DNA from: Methanotrichaceae archaeon
Lineage (GTDB): Archaea > Halobacteriota > Methanosarcinia > Methanotrichales > Methanotrichaceae
Length of the DNA: 64,000 nucleotides
Assembly (NCBI GenBank): GCA_013178225.1
Contig: JABLXE010000003.1
Coordinates: forward strand, 186,001 to 250,000
Direction: 5' to 3'
Each line of letters starts with the position of its first letter. Position 1 is the first letter of the stretch. Position numbers and translations under genes: made by a program. This document shows, piece by piece, positions 42,767-51,665 of the stretch. The notes under the pieces were generated by a model. The model had not been told where the DNA came from and did not search any database. It was given only the letters and a program-made list of their open reading frames with translations.

Positions 42767-43032
42767 CCAATGGGCCTCAAGGTGAATTACATTCATGGGC
42801 GAAACCAATGAAGCCGTCTTAGAAACGGTAATAATCGAATCAAATGCAGAAAAGCTTGAAGGTCCGGCTTTCAGACATGGATATCGACTCAGTCGCTCTG
42901 CAGCACAGGGCAAGAGATCTCTGGTCTGAAATGGCAGATGCCTGAACGGAAAAGCAGTTCAAGCGCTCATGGTAAGCTCTACACGGCCTGCAGCAATGGG
43001 CTTGAAGCAGGAGCTTTTGCTTCAAAAGAACT

Positions 43033-43362
43033 CTAAATCTCGAAGATCCTTTTCAGCTTCTGATTGACCTCATCTCTCAGCCGTCCGTGAAACTCGCCGA
43101 GCACTCCTTCCGCCATATCTTTGCGCACTGTGGAGACTTTGGTTAACTTGAGTACAGATGTGACTTTCAATCCAGTCTTATAGAATTCCGGATCTTCCGC
43201 CATTATGAGCACGTCAAGATCTGATTGGATATCAGAAATCTTCGATGTGATAAAGGCCACAACAAAATCGCTCCTTCCCTCAAATATGACCATAGCAGGC
43301 CGCAGCTTCGCTGCTGTAAGGTCTGTGTAAGGGAACGGTATCAGGATAACTTTCCCCTTCAT
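43033..43362 (-). CDS. MazF/PemK-family mRNA interferase toxin
   Basis: 109 residues with the PemK-fold opening KGKVILIPFPYTDLTAAKLRPAMV, strand FVVAFITSKIS and the later KLTKVSTVRKDMAEGVLGEF. The conserved PF-x-D and RPA motifs of type II toxins of this family are present. It cleaves RNA when not bound by the antitoxin encoded immediately upstream (ATGA overlap at 43359-43362). Confidence 0.87.
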   Translation of the reverse strand: MKGKVILIPFPYTDLTAAKLRPAMVIFEGRSDFVVAFITSKISDIQSDLDVLIMAEDPEFYKTGLKVTSVLKLTKVSTVRKDMAEGVLGEFHGRLRDEVNQKLKRIFEI

Positions 43363-43547
43363 CTAAACCTGACCTTGAGATCCTCAATGCTGTAAAGATC
43401 CGGCTCGCCCTCGTATAAATCCGAAATCGCTTCCTCGGAGAGCTTCATGAGCCCAACAGTCATGCTCTCATCGAGCAAGTCATCCATTTTCTTGGAAATA
43501 TCAACGAGCATCTGCTTCATTTCTTTGACTTCGGCCTCAATATCCAT
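43359..43547 (-). CDS. Cognate antitoxin of the MazF-type toxin
   Basis: 62 residues from ATG 43547. The frame is open upstream with starts at 43559 and 43616, but the TATA box at 43571-43580 predicts transcription from about 43549, making 43547 (leaderless) the best start. The N-terminal helix (DIEAEVKEMKQMLVDISKKMDDLL) is coiled-coil-like and the C-terminus (SEEAISDLYEGEPDLYSIEDLKVRF) is acidic, as expected for a toxin-masking tail. No classical DNA-binding motif is seen. Identity rests on pairing and overlap with the toxin. Confidence 0.7.
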   Translation of the reverse strand: MDIEAEVKEMKQMLVDISKKMDDLLDESMTVGLMKLSEEAISDLYEGEPDLYSIEDLKVRFR

Positions 43548-43561
43548 CCATTCACTCATCT

Positions 43562-43591
43562 CTCGACGAATATTTAAATACCTTCGTCGAG
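43562..43591 (-). promoter_or_regulatory. Operator-like inverted repeat around the toxin-antitoxin TATA box
   Basis: CTCGACGAA (43562-43570) and TTCGTCGAG (43583-43591) are a perfect 9-bp inverted repeat flanking TATTTAAATA (43571-43580). Binding of the toxin-antitoxin complex here would block TBP. A tandem TACCGGATA pair (43623-43631 and 43632-43640) lies further upstream and may be a second site. Confidence 0.65.
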
Positions 43592-43766
43592 GCTTAGTCT
43601 CCTTTCGCCTCACCATCGTTAGTACCGGATATACCGGATATTCGCAAACGACGCCTCACAAAGTCTCTAGTACCCCGAAATCTCCCAAACCTTTATCTTC
43701 TAGAAGCTGGTTTTCAGGAGAGCCCGGAATGTAACCCCTGAGGTTGAACCGGTGAGGTGAACTTAA

Positions 43767-44354
43767 ATGCGATCTTTTTACAGCTACATAGGCGAAGCCT
43801 GGGAATCCCCCAGGGAGAGCTACGTAGGCGAGCTGCGGCAGAGCCGTCTCAAGGCCTGGCGCGGCGATATGACCGTTCAGAAGATAGAAAGGCCCACCCG
43901 CCTGGACAGGGCGCGCACCCTCGGCTACAAGGCCAAGCAGGGAATAGTCATGGCCCGGGTAAAGGTCAGGCGCGGCGGCCTTCGCAAGTCCCGTTACGTG
44001 CGCAACCGCAAGACCAGCAAGATGGGCATGGCCAAGATCACCATGGCCAAGTCCATCCAGAGAATAGCCGAGGAGAGAGCCGGGCGGCGCTTCCGCAACC
44101 TCGAGGTCCTGAACTCCTACTGGGTGGGCGAAGACGGCCGCCACAAGTGGTACGAGGTCATCCTGGTAGACCCGCACCACCCGGCCATACTCAAGGACAA
44201 GGACCTGAACTGGATCGCCGGCGGCGTCCACCGCGGCCGGGCAGTTCGGGGCAAGACCAGCGCCGGCAGAAAGGGCCGCGGCATGAGACACAAGGGCTTC
44301 GGAACCGAGAAGACCAGACCGGCGATCAGGGCCCGCGACGGAAAAGGAAAGTGA
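43767..44354 (+). CDS. rpl15e: Large-subunit ribosomal protein L15e
   Basis: 195 residues, highly basic, with the archaeal/eukaryotic L15e pattern: [12 protein letters not shown] near the start, [30 protein letters not shown], and the glycine-basic end [28 protein letters not shown] (shown in parts). It is a core protein of the 50S subunit. It is the first gene of the long RNA-processing/proteasome operon; a CTTTATCTTC tract at 43691-43700 may be its box A. The stop overlaps the next start as GTGA. Confidence 0.96.
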   Translation: MRSFYSYIGEAWESPRESYVGELRQSRLKAWRGDMTVQKIERPTRLDRARTLGYKAKQGIVMARVKVRRGGLRKSRYVRNRKTSKMGMAKITMAKSIQRIAEERAGRRFRNLEVLNSYWVGEDGRHKWYEVILVDPHHPAILKDKDLNWIAGGVHRGRAVRGKTSAGRKGRGMRHKGFGTEKTRPAIRARDGKGK

Positions 44355-44767
44355 TCCGCAAGATCTCTTTTCGGGCCTTTGTGGCCGCAACCGAAGATGA
44401 TGGGCGCGTGAGGGAAGCGCTCAGCGTCTTCCTTCCTCTGGACAGCATCTCTTCTACCACCGTCTCCGGCCATTTCGGAAACGAGATCCAGATCCTCGAG
44501 GCCAGCCTGAAGAAGAAAGATGTCCAGTCCTTCTTTCACATCCTGCGGGAACAGCTTCCGAGAGAGGAGCTGATCCGGCTGCGCCGGGAAATTCCCGAAA
44601 GGGTGGACCAGGACAACCACTTTCACCTGCGGCTCGACAAGCAGGCGGCGTACAAGGGCACGGTCAGGCTTACCGAATCCAAGGACGCCATAGACATTTC
44701 CGCCACCGTCGAGACCTATCCCGCCCACCACGAGCAGGCTATCGCGACCATCGAGGCTCTGCTATGA
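44351..44767 (+). CDS. RNA-binding protein, COG1325/DUF54 exosome-associated type
   Basis: 138 residues from a GTG at 44351 that overlaps the L15e stop (GTGA). The sequence [52 protein letters not shown] and the ending [22 protein letters not shown] match the small alpha/beta RNA-binding family repeatedly found in archaeal exosome superoperons. A role in RNA processing is inferred from this context; no catalytic motif is known. The 3' end overlaps rnp3 by four bases. Confidence 0.85.
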   Translation: MIRKISFRAFVAATEDDGRVREALSVFLPLDSISSTTVSGHFGNEIQILEASLKKKDVQSFFHILREQLPREELIRLRREIPERVDQDNHFHLRLDKQAAYKGTVRLTESKDAIDISATVETYPAHHEQAIATIEALL

Positions 44768-45444
44768 GCTTTTATGAGTGCTGTGCCAGATCCCTCCCCG
44801 AGGGCTCTGACTCTCCCAGCCGCCTGGCCCTATCTGCCAGAAGGCTCGGCTATGCAGGAATCGTAATCTGCAACTCCGGCCAGAGCCCGGCCTTCCGTCC
44901 GGAGGCGGCTTCCGCAGTGCGGGGGATGGACGTGGCCTGGGGAGTGCAGATCAGGGGCCCAAACCCCAAAGCACTCCGCAGCCGGGTGGCATCCTTTCGA
45001 AACCGGGTCCCCTTCATAGCGGTCTCGGCATCCAGCGAAGACCTGGCCCGGGCCGCCTGCGAGGACCCGAACGTCGACGTGCTCATCCATTCCGAATCAG
45101 CCCGGCGGGGCCTGGGAATTGCCGCTGCACGCGCGGCCCGGCAAAACCAGGTGGCCATAGGCTTCGATCTGAGCCCCATGATCCGCCTGCGCGGAAGCCA
45201 CAGAATTCGCTGGCTCCGGTCGGCCCGCCGCAACCTGGAGCTGGCCAGAAAGTTCGACCTGTCCATGATCATCACCGCCAGCGCGGGCTCTCATCTGGAC
45301 CTCCGCTCCCCCCGGGACCTGATGGCCCTGGCGGAGCTGGCGGGATTCGAGGCCGAGGAGGCAGAACGGGCCCTCCGGCTTCCGGCATCTCTCCTGGACC
45401 TCAACCGGCGGCACTGGCTATCTCCCGGAGTGGAGCTTCTTTGA
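44764..45444 (+). CDS. rnp3: RNase P protein component 3 (Rpp30)
   Basis: 226 residues of TIM-barrel type: RLALSARRLGYAGIVICNSG, WGVQIRGPNPKALRSRV, VDVLIHSESARRGLGIAAARAARQNQVAIGFDLSPMI (in parts), SMIITASAGSHLDLRSPRDLMALAELAGF. It binds the RNase P RNA with Pop5 (encoded next) and helps it remove 5' leaders from pre-tRNAs. The ATG overlaps the preceding stop and its own stop overlaps the TTG of rnp2. Confidence 0.93.
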   Translation: MSFYECCARSLPEGSDSPSRLALSARRLGYAGIVICNSGQSPAFRPEAASAVRGMDVAWGVQIRGPNPKALRSRVASFRNRVPFIAVSASSEDLARAACEDPNVDVLIHSESARRGLGIAAARAARQNQVAIGFDLSPMIRLRGSHRIRWLRSARRNLELARKFDLSMIITASAGSHLDLRSPRDLMALAELAGFEAEEAERALRLPASLLDLNRRHWLSPGVELL

Positions 45445-45980
45445 GGAGCAAGCTACCGGTTCTCCGACCACGGAGACGGTACGTGATCTTCGTGGCCGAA
45501 TCCGAAGAGCCCCTGCAGTCAAAGGACCTGGCCCAGGAGATTCGCTCGGCTCAGATCTCGCTCTTCGGGGACGAGGGCGCTGCATCCAATTCGCTGAAGC
45601 TGATCTCTTTTCAGGCCGGCTTCGGCATCCTGCGCTGCGGGCACCTCTACATCCAGCAGACCAGGGCCCTCCTGGCAACTATCTTTTCTGTGGGCGGCAT
45701 TAGGGCTGCAATTCACGTAAAAGGCGTCTCGGGGACCATTAAATCCGGAACAGAAAAGTATATACCGAAACTCTGCAAAATAAGTGCTGAAAGCGAAGGA
45801 AGAAGAATCGAACTAGAGGAAGTTTCTGGGTGCATTATTCACAGCCGGGGCCGCGAGATCGACATCAATCCGGATGAGCGGACTCCCGGATTGGGCTCGG
45901 ACACCAGATACCTGGGACTGACCTCTTTTGATCTATGTGGAGGACATGACGATGCAGATGGCACCGCAGATGGGTTATGA
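45441..45980 (+). CDS. rnp2: RNase P protein component 2 (Pop5), with C-terminal extension
   Basis: 179 residues from a TTG start (TTGA overlap with the rnp3 stop). The Pop5 fold is seen in [52 protein letters not shown], and [15 protein letters not shown]. The core ends near residue 125; about 50 further residues ([19 protein letters not shown] onward) have no counterpart I recognise, and the last 29 bp overlap the start of psmA. With Rpp30 it activates the RNase P RNA. Confidence 0.88.
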   Translation: MRSKLPVLRPRRRYVIFVAESEEPLQSKDLAQEIRSAQISLFGDEGAASNSLKLISFQAGFGILRCGHLYIQQTRALLATIFSVGGIRAAIHVKGVSGTIKSGTEKYIPKLCKISAESEGRRIELEEVSGCIIHSRGREIDINPDERTPGLGSDTRYLGLTSFDLCGGHDDADGTADGL

Positions 45981-46698
45981 CAGGGCAATTACCGTTTTCA
46001 GCCCTGATGGAAGGCTCTTTCAGGTCGAGTATGCCCGCGAGGCCGTGAGACGTGGAACGACGGCTGTAGGCGTAAAAGCAGTTGACGGAGTGGCCGTGCT
46101 GGTGGACAAGAGAATAACCAGCCGGCTGATGGAACCCAAATCCATCGAGAAGATATTTCAGATTGACACGCACATAGGCGCGGCCACATCAGGACTGGTG
46201 GCCGATGCCAGAATTCTGATAGACCGCGCTCGCGTGGAGAGCCAGATCAACCGCCTGGTCTACGACGAACCGATAGGAGTCGAGACCCTGGCCAAGAAGA
46301 TCTGCGACTTCAAGCAGCAGTACACCCAGTACGGAGGCGTCCGGCCTTTCGGCACAGCGCTTTTAATCATCGGTGCTGAGGAGGACAGGACCCGCCTCTT
46401 CGAGACCGACCCCAGCGGAGCGCTGCTGGAGTACAAGGCCACGGGAATCGGAGCCGGCCGGGCCGCGGTAATGGAGGTCTTCGAGGAGAAGTACCGGGAA
46501 GACCTGAAGATGGAGGAAGCAATCATCCTGGGCCTCGAGGCCCTTAACAAGGCTTCAGAGGGAAAGGTGGAGGCCGCCACCACCGAGATCGGTGTGATCA
46601 GGCTGGACGACCGGAAGTTCTTCAAGATGACCGAGAAGGAAGAGGCCGAATACATCGAGAGGATGAAGGCTCAGGCGGGCGAGAAAGGAGAAGAGTGA
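45952..46698 (+). CDS. psmA: 20S proteasome alpha subunit
   Basis: 248 residues from ATG 45952, chosen because GTGGAGG lies eight bases upstream and because [20 protein letters not shown] is the usual archaeal start; ATG 45946 is a near alternative. The signature [13 protein letters not shown], the gate-forming N-terminus and the later [18 protein letters not shown] and [17 protein letters not shown] are all present. Seven copies form each outer ring and gate entry to the beta chamber. The beta subunit is not in this window. It works with unfoldases such as the Cdc48 encoded at 7980. Confidence 0.97.
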   Translation: MQMAPQMGYDRAITVFSPDGRLFQVEYAREAVRRGTTAVGVKAVDGVAVLVDKRITSRLMEPKSIEKIFQIDTHIGAATSGLVADARILIDRARVESQINRLVYDEPIGVETLAKKICDFKQQYTQYGGVRPFGTALLIIGAEEDRTRLFETDPSGALLEYKATGIGAGRAAVMEVFEEKYREDLKMEEAIILGLEALNKASEGKVEAATTEIGVIRLDDRKFFKMTEKEEAEYIERMKAQAGEKGEE

Positions 46699-47397
46699 AT
46701 GGTCAGACTGGAAGAGGCCGTTCCAGCCAGACTCAAGACCCACGGTACCACTTTCGAGGTTTTAGTCGAGCCGGAAGGGGCTCACGCCCTTAGAAGGGGC
46801 GAAGACCTGAGCCTGGAGGATATCCTGGCGGTCGAGGACGTATTTGAGAACGCCAGCCGGGGCGACCGCAGCGCTGAAGAGGACCTCCTCAAGGCCTTTG
46901 GAACCACCGATCCCCTGTCGATTGCCGGGACCATAATCAAGAAGGGCGAGATAAGCCTCACCGCCGAGCAGCGCAAGAGGTTCATCGAGAACAAGCGCCT
47001 GCAGGTGATAGAGGTGATCGCCAGAAATGCCATTAACCCCCAGACCAAGACGCCTCACCCGCCGGCGCGAATCGAGGCGGCCATGAAAGAGGCGCGGGTA
47101 AACATCGACCCTGCCAAATCTACCGACGAGCTGGTCAACATCGCCATGAAGGCCATCCGGCCGCTGATCCCCATCCGCTTCGAGGAGATCGAGGTGGCGG
47201 TCAAGGTCTCCCCGGAATACGCTCCCAAGGCTTACGGCGAGATATCCGCCTTTGGCAAGCTCACCCGCGAGGCCTGGCAGAACAACGGTTCCTGGATCGG
47301 AGTGGTCAAGATTCCTGCTGGCATGCAAAACGAGTTCTATGCTTTAGTCAACAGGCTGACCAAGGGCGAGGCAGAGACGAAGCTACTTAAGCATTGA
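46699..47397 (+). CDS. sdo1: Ribosome maturation protein SDO1 (SBDS)
   Basis: 232 residues with three domains: N-terminal FYSH fold (RLKTHGTTFEVLVEPEGAHAL), a helical middle (ISLTAEQRKRFIENKRLQVIEVIARNAINPQTKTPHPPARIEAAM in parts) and a C-terminal ferredoxin-like domain (IRFEEIEVAVKVSPEYAPKAYGEIS). It promotes release of the anti-association factor aIF6 from the large subunit. It begins immediately after psmA. Confidence 0.95.
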   Translation: MVRLEEAVPARLKTHGTTFEVLVEPEGAHALRRGEDLSLEDILAVEDVFENASRGDRSAEEDLLKAFGTTDPLSIAGTIIKKGEISLTAEQRKRFIENKRLQVIEVIARNAINPQTKTPHPPARIEAAMKEARVNIDPAKSTDELVNIAMKAIRPLIPIRFEEIEVAVKVSPEYAPKAYGEISAFGKLTREAWQNNGSWIGVVKIPAGMQNEFYALVNRLTKGEAETKLLKH

Positions 47398-47419
47398 GAG
47401 AGCTGGACGGAAAACTACT

Positions 47420-48085
47420 ATGGATCGCAAGGTGGTAATACCAGGTGATCTTCTCTCTGAGGATGCAAAGAGGTCAGGCGAGGGTACTTTTGTCAAAGAC
47501 GGACAGGTTTATTCCTTGCTTTACGGCCTTGCGAACTACAGGGATAAGATAAATGTAATACCTCTGGCGGGAAAGTACGTTCCTGCCCCGGGAGACAATG
47601 TCATAGGCGTGGTGAAGGACATCACCTTCTCCAACTGGATCGTGGACATAAATTCGCCATATGACGGGCTGCTTCACATCTCTGAATATCCGAAGAGGAT
47701 CGAATCGGATGAGATGTCCAAGTACCTAAGAATAGGCACCTCCGTAATGACCCGGGTAAAGGACGTGGACCCCACCATGAAGGTGGAGCTGACCTTAAAC
47801 GACCGCAAGCTGGGCATGATCAAGACCGGCCAGGTCATCGAGATCAGCCACACGCGCGTGCCGAGGCTGATCGGCAAGGGCGGCTCCATGATCAGCATGC
47901 TGAAGAAAGAATTGAACTGCAACATCTTCGTCGGCCAGAACGGACGAATCTGGATCAACGGGAGTGCAGACGATATGGATCTGGCCCTAAAGACCGTCCT
48001 TCTGATCGAGAAGGAGGCCCACACCAACGGCCTTACCGATAGGATCGTGGAATTCCTGAAGAAGGAGAAAGAGGCCAGAAGTTGA
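47420..48085 (+). CDS. rrp4: Exosome RNA-binding cap protein Rrp4
   Basis: 221 residues: an N-terminal domain ([24 protein letters not shown]), a central S1 domain ([31 protein letters not shown]) and a C-terminal KH domain with the motif [14 protein letters not shown]. Three copies cap the Rrp41/Rrp42 ring and feed RNA into it. Its stop at 48085 abuts rrp41 (TTGA overlap possible). Confidence 0.95.
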   Translation: MDRKVVIPGDLLSEDAKRSGEGTFVKDGQVYSLLYGLANYRDKINVIPLAGKYVPAPGDNVIGVVKDITFSNWIVDINSPYDGLLHISEYPKRIESDEMSKYLRIGTSVMTRVKDVDPTMKVELTLNDRKLGMIKTGQVIEISHTRVPRLIGKGGSMISMLKKELNCNIFVGQNGRIWINGSADDMDLALKTVLLIEKEAHTNGLTDRIVEFLKKEKEARS

Positions 48086-48090
48086 TCGCT

Positions 48091-48849
48091 ATGGATGAAA
48101 GCAATATATCATTCTTCAAAGACGGATGCCGCCTGGATGGCAGGAAGGCGGATCAGCTGCGGCCCCTCAAGATAGAAGTGGGCGTGCTGGCCAGAGCAGA
48201 CGGTTCCTGCTACATAGAGATGGGCGGAAACAAGGTGATAGCAGCAGTGTACGGTCCCCGGGAGGTACATCCCAGGCACCTGCAAGAGGTGACCCGGGCC
48301 ATCGTTCGCTACCGCTACAACATGGCCTCATTCTCAGTCGAGGAGCGGAAGCGTCCCGGACCGGACAGGAGGTCTTACGAGCTGTCCAAGGTCAGCCGGG
48401 AGGCTCTGGAGCCGGTCATACTGACCTCATATTTCCCCCGCTCGGTGATCGATGTTTTCGTGGAGGTTCTGCAGGCAGATGCCGGCACCAGGACCGCAGG
48501 CATAAACGCGGCCTCGGTGGCCCTGGCGGATGCAGGCATCCCCATGAAGAGCCTGATCTCCTCCTGTGCCGCAGGCAAGGTGGCAGACACCATAGTCCTG
48601 GACCCCATGAAGGAAGAGGACAACTTCGGCCAGGCCGACCTGCCCGTGGCCATGACTCCGAACGGAGACATAACTCTCCTGCAGATGGACGGAGGGCTCA
48701 GCCCGGCAGAGCTTCATGAGGCCGTGGAGATGGCCATGAACGGCTGCCGGCAGATCTATGAGCTGCAGAGAAAGAGCCTGGTTGACAAGTACAGCCAGCT
48801 GGAGAGCTTATCCCAGGTTCCCGAGCAGGAGGCTGAGGCCTGTGACTAA
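48091..48849 (+). CDS. rrp41: Exosome catalytic subunit Rrp41
   Basis: 252 residues from ATG 48091; a TTG at 48082 overlapping the rrp4 stop is a real alternative, since neighbouring genes use such overlaps. RNase PH fold: [21 protein letters not shown], the RNA/phosphate-binding [34 protein letters not shown], and the active-site acidic pair in [19 protein letters not shown]. It degrades or tails RNA phosphorolytically in a hexameric ring with the inactive Rrp42. Confidence 0.96.
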   Translation: MDESNISFFKDGCRLDGRKADQLRPLKIEVGVLARADGSCYIEMGGNKVIAAVYGPREVHPRHLQEVTRAIVRYRYNMASFSVEERKRPGPDRRSYELSKVSREALEPVILTSYFPRSVIDVFVEVLQADAGTRTAGINAASVALADAGIPMKSLISSCAAGKVADTIVLDPMKEEDNFGQADLPVAMTPNGDITLLQMDGGLSPAELHEAVEMAMNGCRQIYELQRKSLVDKYSQLESLSQVPEQEAEACD

Positions 48850-49618
48850 CGTCATCTCCGAGATTCGCAAGGATTACCTCTACAACCTGGTGCTCAAAGG
48901 ATCGAGGGGCGACGCCCGCAAGTTCGACGAGTACCGGGAGATCTCCATCGAGAGGGACGTGATCCGCAAGGCCGAGGGAAGCGCTCGCGTGAAGCTTGGG
49001 CTCTCGCAGGTTCTGGTGGGCGTGAAGATGCAGCCCGGAGAGCCTTTTCCGGACTCTCCCAATCGCGGCGTGATCATCACCAACGCCGAGCTGGTTCCAC
49101 TGGCCTCCCCGACCTTCGAGCCCGGCCCGCCCAACGAGGTGGGAATCGAGCTGGCCCGGGTGGTAGATCGCGGCGTGCGCGAGTCCAAGGCCGTGGACCT
49201 GGAGGCGCTGTGCATCGTTCCTGGAAAGCAGGTGTGGATCATATTCATCGATGTGCACATCCTGGACGACTGCGGCAATATCCTGGACGCTTCAAGCCTG
49301 GGCGCGATTGCCGCGCTTCTCTCGACCAAGGTTCCGGCCAGCAAGTTCGGCCTGGGCGAGGACTACCAGCTGCCGATCAGGGATATTCCCATCGCCACCA
49401 CGGCCATCGAGTTCAGCGACGTGCTGATGTTCGACCCCGATGTCGATGAGGAATCGATCGCCAACACCAAGCTCACCGTCATCTCTACCGCTGACGGGAA
49501 CATCTGCGGCATGCAGAAGAGCGGCAAGGGTACCCTCAAACCCGAGCAGGTCTACCGCATCGTTGATATAGCATGCGAACGGGCTAAGGAGATCCGGGAA
49601 AAGTTTCTGGAAGTATAG
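48842..49618 (+). CDS. rrp42: Exosome subunit Rrp42
   Basis: 258 residues from a GTG at 48842 overlapping the end of rrp41; the longer in-frame ORF from 48758 lies inside rrp41. RNase PH fold with [51 protein letters not shown] and the C-terminal [19 protein letters not shown]. It lacks the acidic catalytic pair of Rrp41 and serves as structural partner in the ring. Confidence 0.95.
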   Translation: MTNVISEIRKDYLYNLVLKGSRGDARKFDEYREISIERDVIRKAEGSARVKLGLSQVLVGVKMQPGEPFPDSPNRGVIITNAELVPLASPTFEPGPPNEVGIELARVVDRGVRESKAVDLEALCIVPGKQVWIIFIDVHILDDCGNILDASSLGAIAALLSTKVPASKFGLGEDYQLPIRDIPIATTAIEFSDVLMFDPDVDEESIANTKLTVISTADGNICGMQKSGKGTLKPEQVYRIVDIACERAKEIREKFLEV

Positions 49619-49621
49619 ATC

Positions 49622-49906
49622 ATGGTCAAGCAAACTACTAAGGGCAAGAAGAGCAGATCTGCAGCGCGATTTGGGCCCAGATACGGCAGAAAGTCGCGAA
49701 AGCTGGTGGCCGATATCGAGGAGAAGGCCAAGGCCCTGTACGACTGCCCGCAATGCGGAAGAGCAAAGGTTAAGAGGGAGAGCTCGGCTATCTGGAGCTG
49801 CAGGAAGTGCGGCTACACCTTTGCTGGCGGCACCTACACGCCGGAGACATCTCTGGGTCGATCTGTGGCGCGCTCGGTCAGGAGAGCTCTCGGAGAAGAG
49901 CAGTAG
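49622..49906 (+). CDS. rpl37ae: Large-subunit ribosomal protein L37Ae
   Basis: 94 residues. The basic N-terminus (KGKKSRSAARFGPRYGRKSRK) precedes a zinc ribbon with CPQC and CRKC pairs, followed by GYTFAGGTYTPETSLG, as in archaeal L37Ae/L43e. It begins three bases after the rrp42 stop. Confidence 0.96.
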   Translation: MVKQTTKGKKSRSAARFGPRYGRKSRKLVADIEEKAKALYDCPQCGRAKVKRESSAIWSCRKCGYTFAGGTYTPETSLGRSVARSVRRALGEEQ

Positions 49907-50044
49907 ATGGCCTACAAGTGTACCAGGTGCAAAAAGACCGTTGAGGTCGATTACGAGTACAGCGGCATTCGCTGCCCCTACTGTGGTCACCGCATCCTGA
50001 TGAAGGAGCGGCCTACCACGGTCAAGAGGCTGAAGGCGGTCTGA
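49907..50044 (+). CDS. rpoP: RNA polymerase subunit P (Rpb12 homologue)
   Basis: 45 residues; starts directly after the rpl37ae TAG. Zinc ribbon with CTRC (residues 5-8) and CPYC (residues 23-26) pairs and a basic end ([18 protein letters not shown]), the size and pattern of archaeal RpoP. It joins the Rpo3/Rpo10 part of the polymerase. Confidence 0.93.
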   Translation: MAYKCTRCKKTVEVDYEYSGIRCPYCGHRILMKERPTTVKRLKAV

Positions 50045-50142
50045 GGCAGGGCTTAGGCCTGCCCCGGACATGGCTTTTCGGTGATCCCGCTTTTGAGCGC
50101 CGGACCACCCCGAAAAGCGCTGCCCTCAATCCGGAACCCCGC
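50045..50142 (+). other. Structured spacer between rpoP and pcc1
   Basis: 98 bp in an otherwise tightly packed operon. Two perfect stems can form: GGCAGG/CCTGCC (50046-50051 with 50059-50064) and GCTTTTCGG/CCGAAAAGC (50074-50082 with 50111-50119). No ORF fits. It may be an RNA-processing site or a decayed gene position. Confidence 0.5.
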
Positions 50143-50370
50143 ATGAACTGCTGTGCCGAATTCGTCTTTGAGACCGACCAGCCTGGCAAAATTTACCAGG
50201 CGCTATCCCCGGAGCTTGAAGACGAAGTCCATCGATCATCCGTTGATCTGGTGGTCGAGGACACCTCCGTCAGGTTGAAGATACGGGGCGAGGATGTGGT
50301 TTCCCTCAGAGCCGCTTTGAACACCTGGATCAGATTGGTCAAAATTGCATTCGAGATGGTGAATTTATGA
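50143..50370 (+). CDS. pcc1: KEOPS complex subunit Pcc1
   Basis: 75 residues, typical for Pcc1: a two-strand, two-helix protein with AEFVFETDQPGKIYQALSPELE, RSSVDLVVEDTSVRLKIRGEDVVSLRAALNTWIRLVKIAFEM (in parts). It dimerises the KEOPS complex, which makes threonylcarbamoyladenosine in tRNA, the modification recognised by the TrmO family (gene at 15341). Its end overlaps pfdB by four bases (ATGA). Confidence 0.88.
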   Translation: MNCCAEFVFETDQPGKIYQALSPELEDEVHRSSVDLVVEDTSVRLKIRGEDVVSLRAALNTWIRLVKIAFEMVNL

Positions 50371-50729
50371 GTGGTGAGTTACCTCCGCAGATACAGAATC
50401 AGCTAGCTCAGATCCAGCAGCTGCAGCAGCAGATGCAGGCGGTCATGACGCAAAAGTCCCAAATAGAGGGACTGATCAGAGAAACCGACGCCGCCTTAAG
50501 AGAGCTTGATAAGGCCAGCGACGATGCCGTGATATACAAGAGCGTGGGCGAGCTGCTATTCAAAGCCGACAAGCCGAAGCTCTCCGAAGAGCTTAAAGAA
50601 AGGAAGGACATGATGGATCTTCGCTTGAAGACCATGGTCAAGCAGGAAGAGCGCATCCAGAGCCGGTTCAACCAGCTGCAGGAACAGCTCAAGTCGTCTC
50701 TTGGACAGATGCCCGCCAAGGGCGGCTAA
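50367..50729 (+). CDS. pfdB: Prefoldin beta subunit
   Basis: 120 residues: two long coiled-coil helices (QIQNQLAQIQQLQQQMQAVM at the N-terminus; MDLRLKTMVKQEERIQSRFNQLQEQLK at the C-terminus, in part) joined by a beta hairpin (AVIYKSVGELLFKADKP). Four beta and two alpha subunits form the jellyfish-shaped chaperone that hands unfolded protein to the thermosome. It is the last protein gene of the operon before the tRNA. Confidence 0.95.
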   Translation: MSGELPPQIQNQLAQIQQLQQQMQAVMTQKSQIEGLIRETDAALRELDKASDDAVIYKSVGELLFKADKPKLSEELKERKDMMDLRLKTMVKQEERIQSRFNQLQEQLKSSLGQMPAKGG

Positions 50730-50744
50730 AATCTTGAATAATGC

Positions 50745-50819
50745 GGGCCCGTGGCTTAGCCAGGATATAGCACCGGGCTTCTAACCCGGGGGTCGCGGGT
50801 TCGAATCCCGCCGGGTCCG
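50745..50819 (+). tRNA. tRNA-Arg (anticodon TCT)
   Basis: A 75-nt cloverleaf: acceptor GGGCCCG (50745-50751) pairs with CGGGTCC (50812-50818), with one G-U pair. The anticodon stem CCGGG/CCCGG encloses loop CTTCTAA, giving anticodon TCT, and the T arm is GCGGG-TTCGAAT-CCCGC. CCA is not encoded. No intron. It reads AGA/AGG arginine codons. Confidence 0.96.
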
Positions 50820-50842
50820 CCTGCATTTTATCAGGAGAAGAT

Positions 50843-51028
50843 ATGTGCGAACTTGACGTCTATGTCGTTTCCGGAGACACGCGCGAGAAAGTCATGGAAA
50901 GCGTGGTCAGGCTTACCACCAGAAACGGCAAAGTGCTGCTGGATGGAATACTGGGCGAATCAAAGGAAGTCGAGGGAAGACTGGACTCAGTGAATATTAT
51001 CGCTCAGGAAGCCGTCATATTGCGATAA
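50843..51028 (+). CDS. CooT-family small nickel-binding-type protein
   Basis: 61 residues starting MCELDVYVV; the Cys at position 2 is the nickel ligand described for bacterial CooT. The pattern GDTREKVMESVVRLTTRNGKVLLDGILGE (in part), then KEVEGRLDSVNIIAQEAVIL, matches the small beta-barrel family common in methanogens. It may bind Ni2+ for CODH or another nickel enzyme, or have another role. It lies 23 bp after the tRNA, preceded by GGAGAAGAT. Confidence 0.75.
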   Translation: MCELDVYVVSGDTREKVMESVVRLTTRNGKVLLDGILGESKEVEGRLDSVNIIAQEAVILR

Positions 51029-51102
51029 TTTAAGTAACTTGAAGAGCTATATTTTCTAGCAAAAAAAAGGCTTATGCCCTTGATAAAGGGAAGTGGGTTA
51101 GC

Positions 51103-51663
51103 ATGAGCTACAAGATTTTGATTTATGCACTGTTAATATCCTTGGCATTGGCCACTGCCGCATGTGTGGCCCAGAGCAGCGCCAGCGGAAACGGGGGCTT
51201 GCCCGCGCTTCCGAAAGACAACCTTCCGCAGGGCTTTGCGTTCCTGGCCGAAAAGAACTCATCGACTGCTGGCGTCAACATCACCGACGAGATAAAGGAC
51301 TTCTACGGCCAGCAGGAGATCGGTCCGGTGGACGCTGTTGTAGGCATCTACACCTGGGCCCCTCTCGGACAGGGCTATGACTCCAAGATCACATATCTCG
51401 CGCTGCAGGACAACGAACACGCTCAGGCCGCAGCGGCCAACTACAGGTCTCTGCCGGAATACCAGAATCCTCCCTACAGGGGCGTCGACAGGTTCTCAAA
51501 CGCCATCATCAACGGCCATGATGTCACCCAGATAATGGATGTCACCGGTGACGGCAGCCCCAGATATCTCTATCTCTGGGACACCGGAAACCTGGTGGTT
51601 CTGGTGGAGGGAAACGAGAGCCTGGGCCAGAGCCGTGACCTGGCAAGCGCTACCGGGCTCTGA
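51103..51663 (+). CDS. Putative exported lipoprotein, function unknown
   Basis: 186 residues. An N-terminal hydrophobic segment (ILIYALLISLALATAA) is followed by Cys 21, resembling a lipobox, and a Ser/Gly-rich linker. The mature domain (GFAFLAEKNSSTAGVNITDEI, VVGIYTWAPLGQGYDSKITYLAL, VTQIMDVTGDGSPRYLYLWDTGNLVVLVEGN) is compact alpha/beta. No family was recognised. It is followed by a T-rich terminator. Confidence 0.65.
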   Translation: MSYKILIYALLISLALATAACVAQSSASGNGGLPALPKDNLPQGFAFLAEKNSSTAGVNITDEIKDFYGQQEIGPVDAVVGIYTWAPLGQGYDSKITYLALQDNEHAQAAAANYRSLPEYQNPPYRGVDRFSNAIINGHDVTQIMDVTGDGSPRYLYLWDTGNLVVLVEGNESLGQSRDLASATGL

Positions 51664-51665
51664 GG

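Noticed and set aside
42795-42929. A 44-codon ORF after csa3
   Set aside because: No ribosome site, no recognisable motif and no conserved composition; treated as non-coding.
43757-44350. An extension of the COG1325 ORF through L15e
   Set aside because: It is the wrong frame of the ribosomal-protein gene; the GTG at 44351 overlapping the L15e stop is the natural start.
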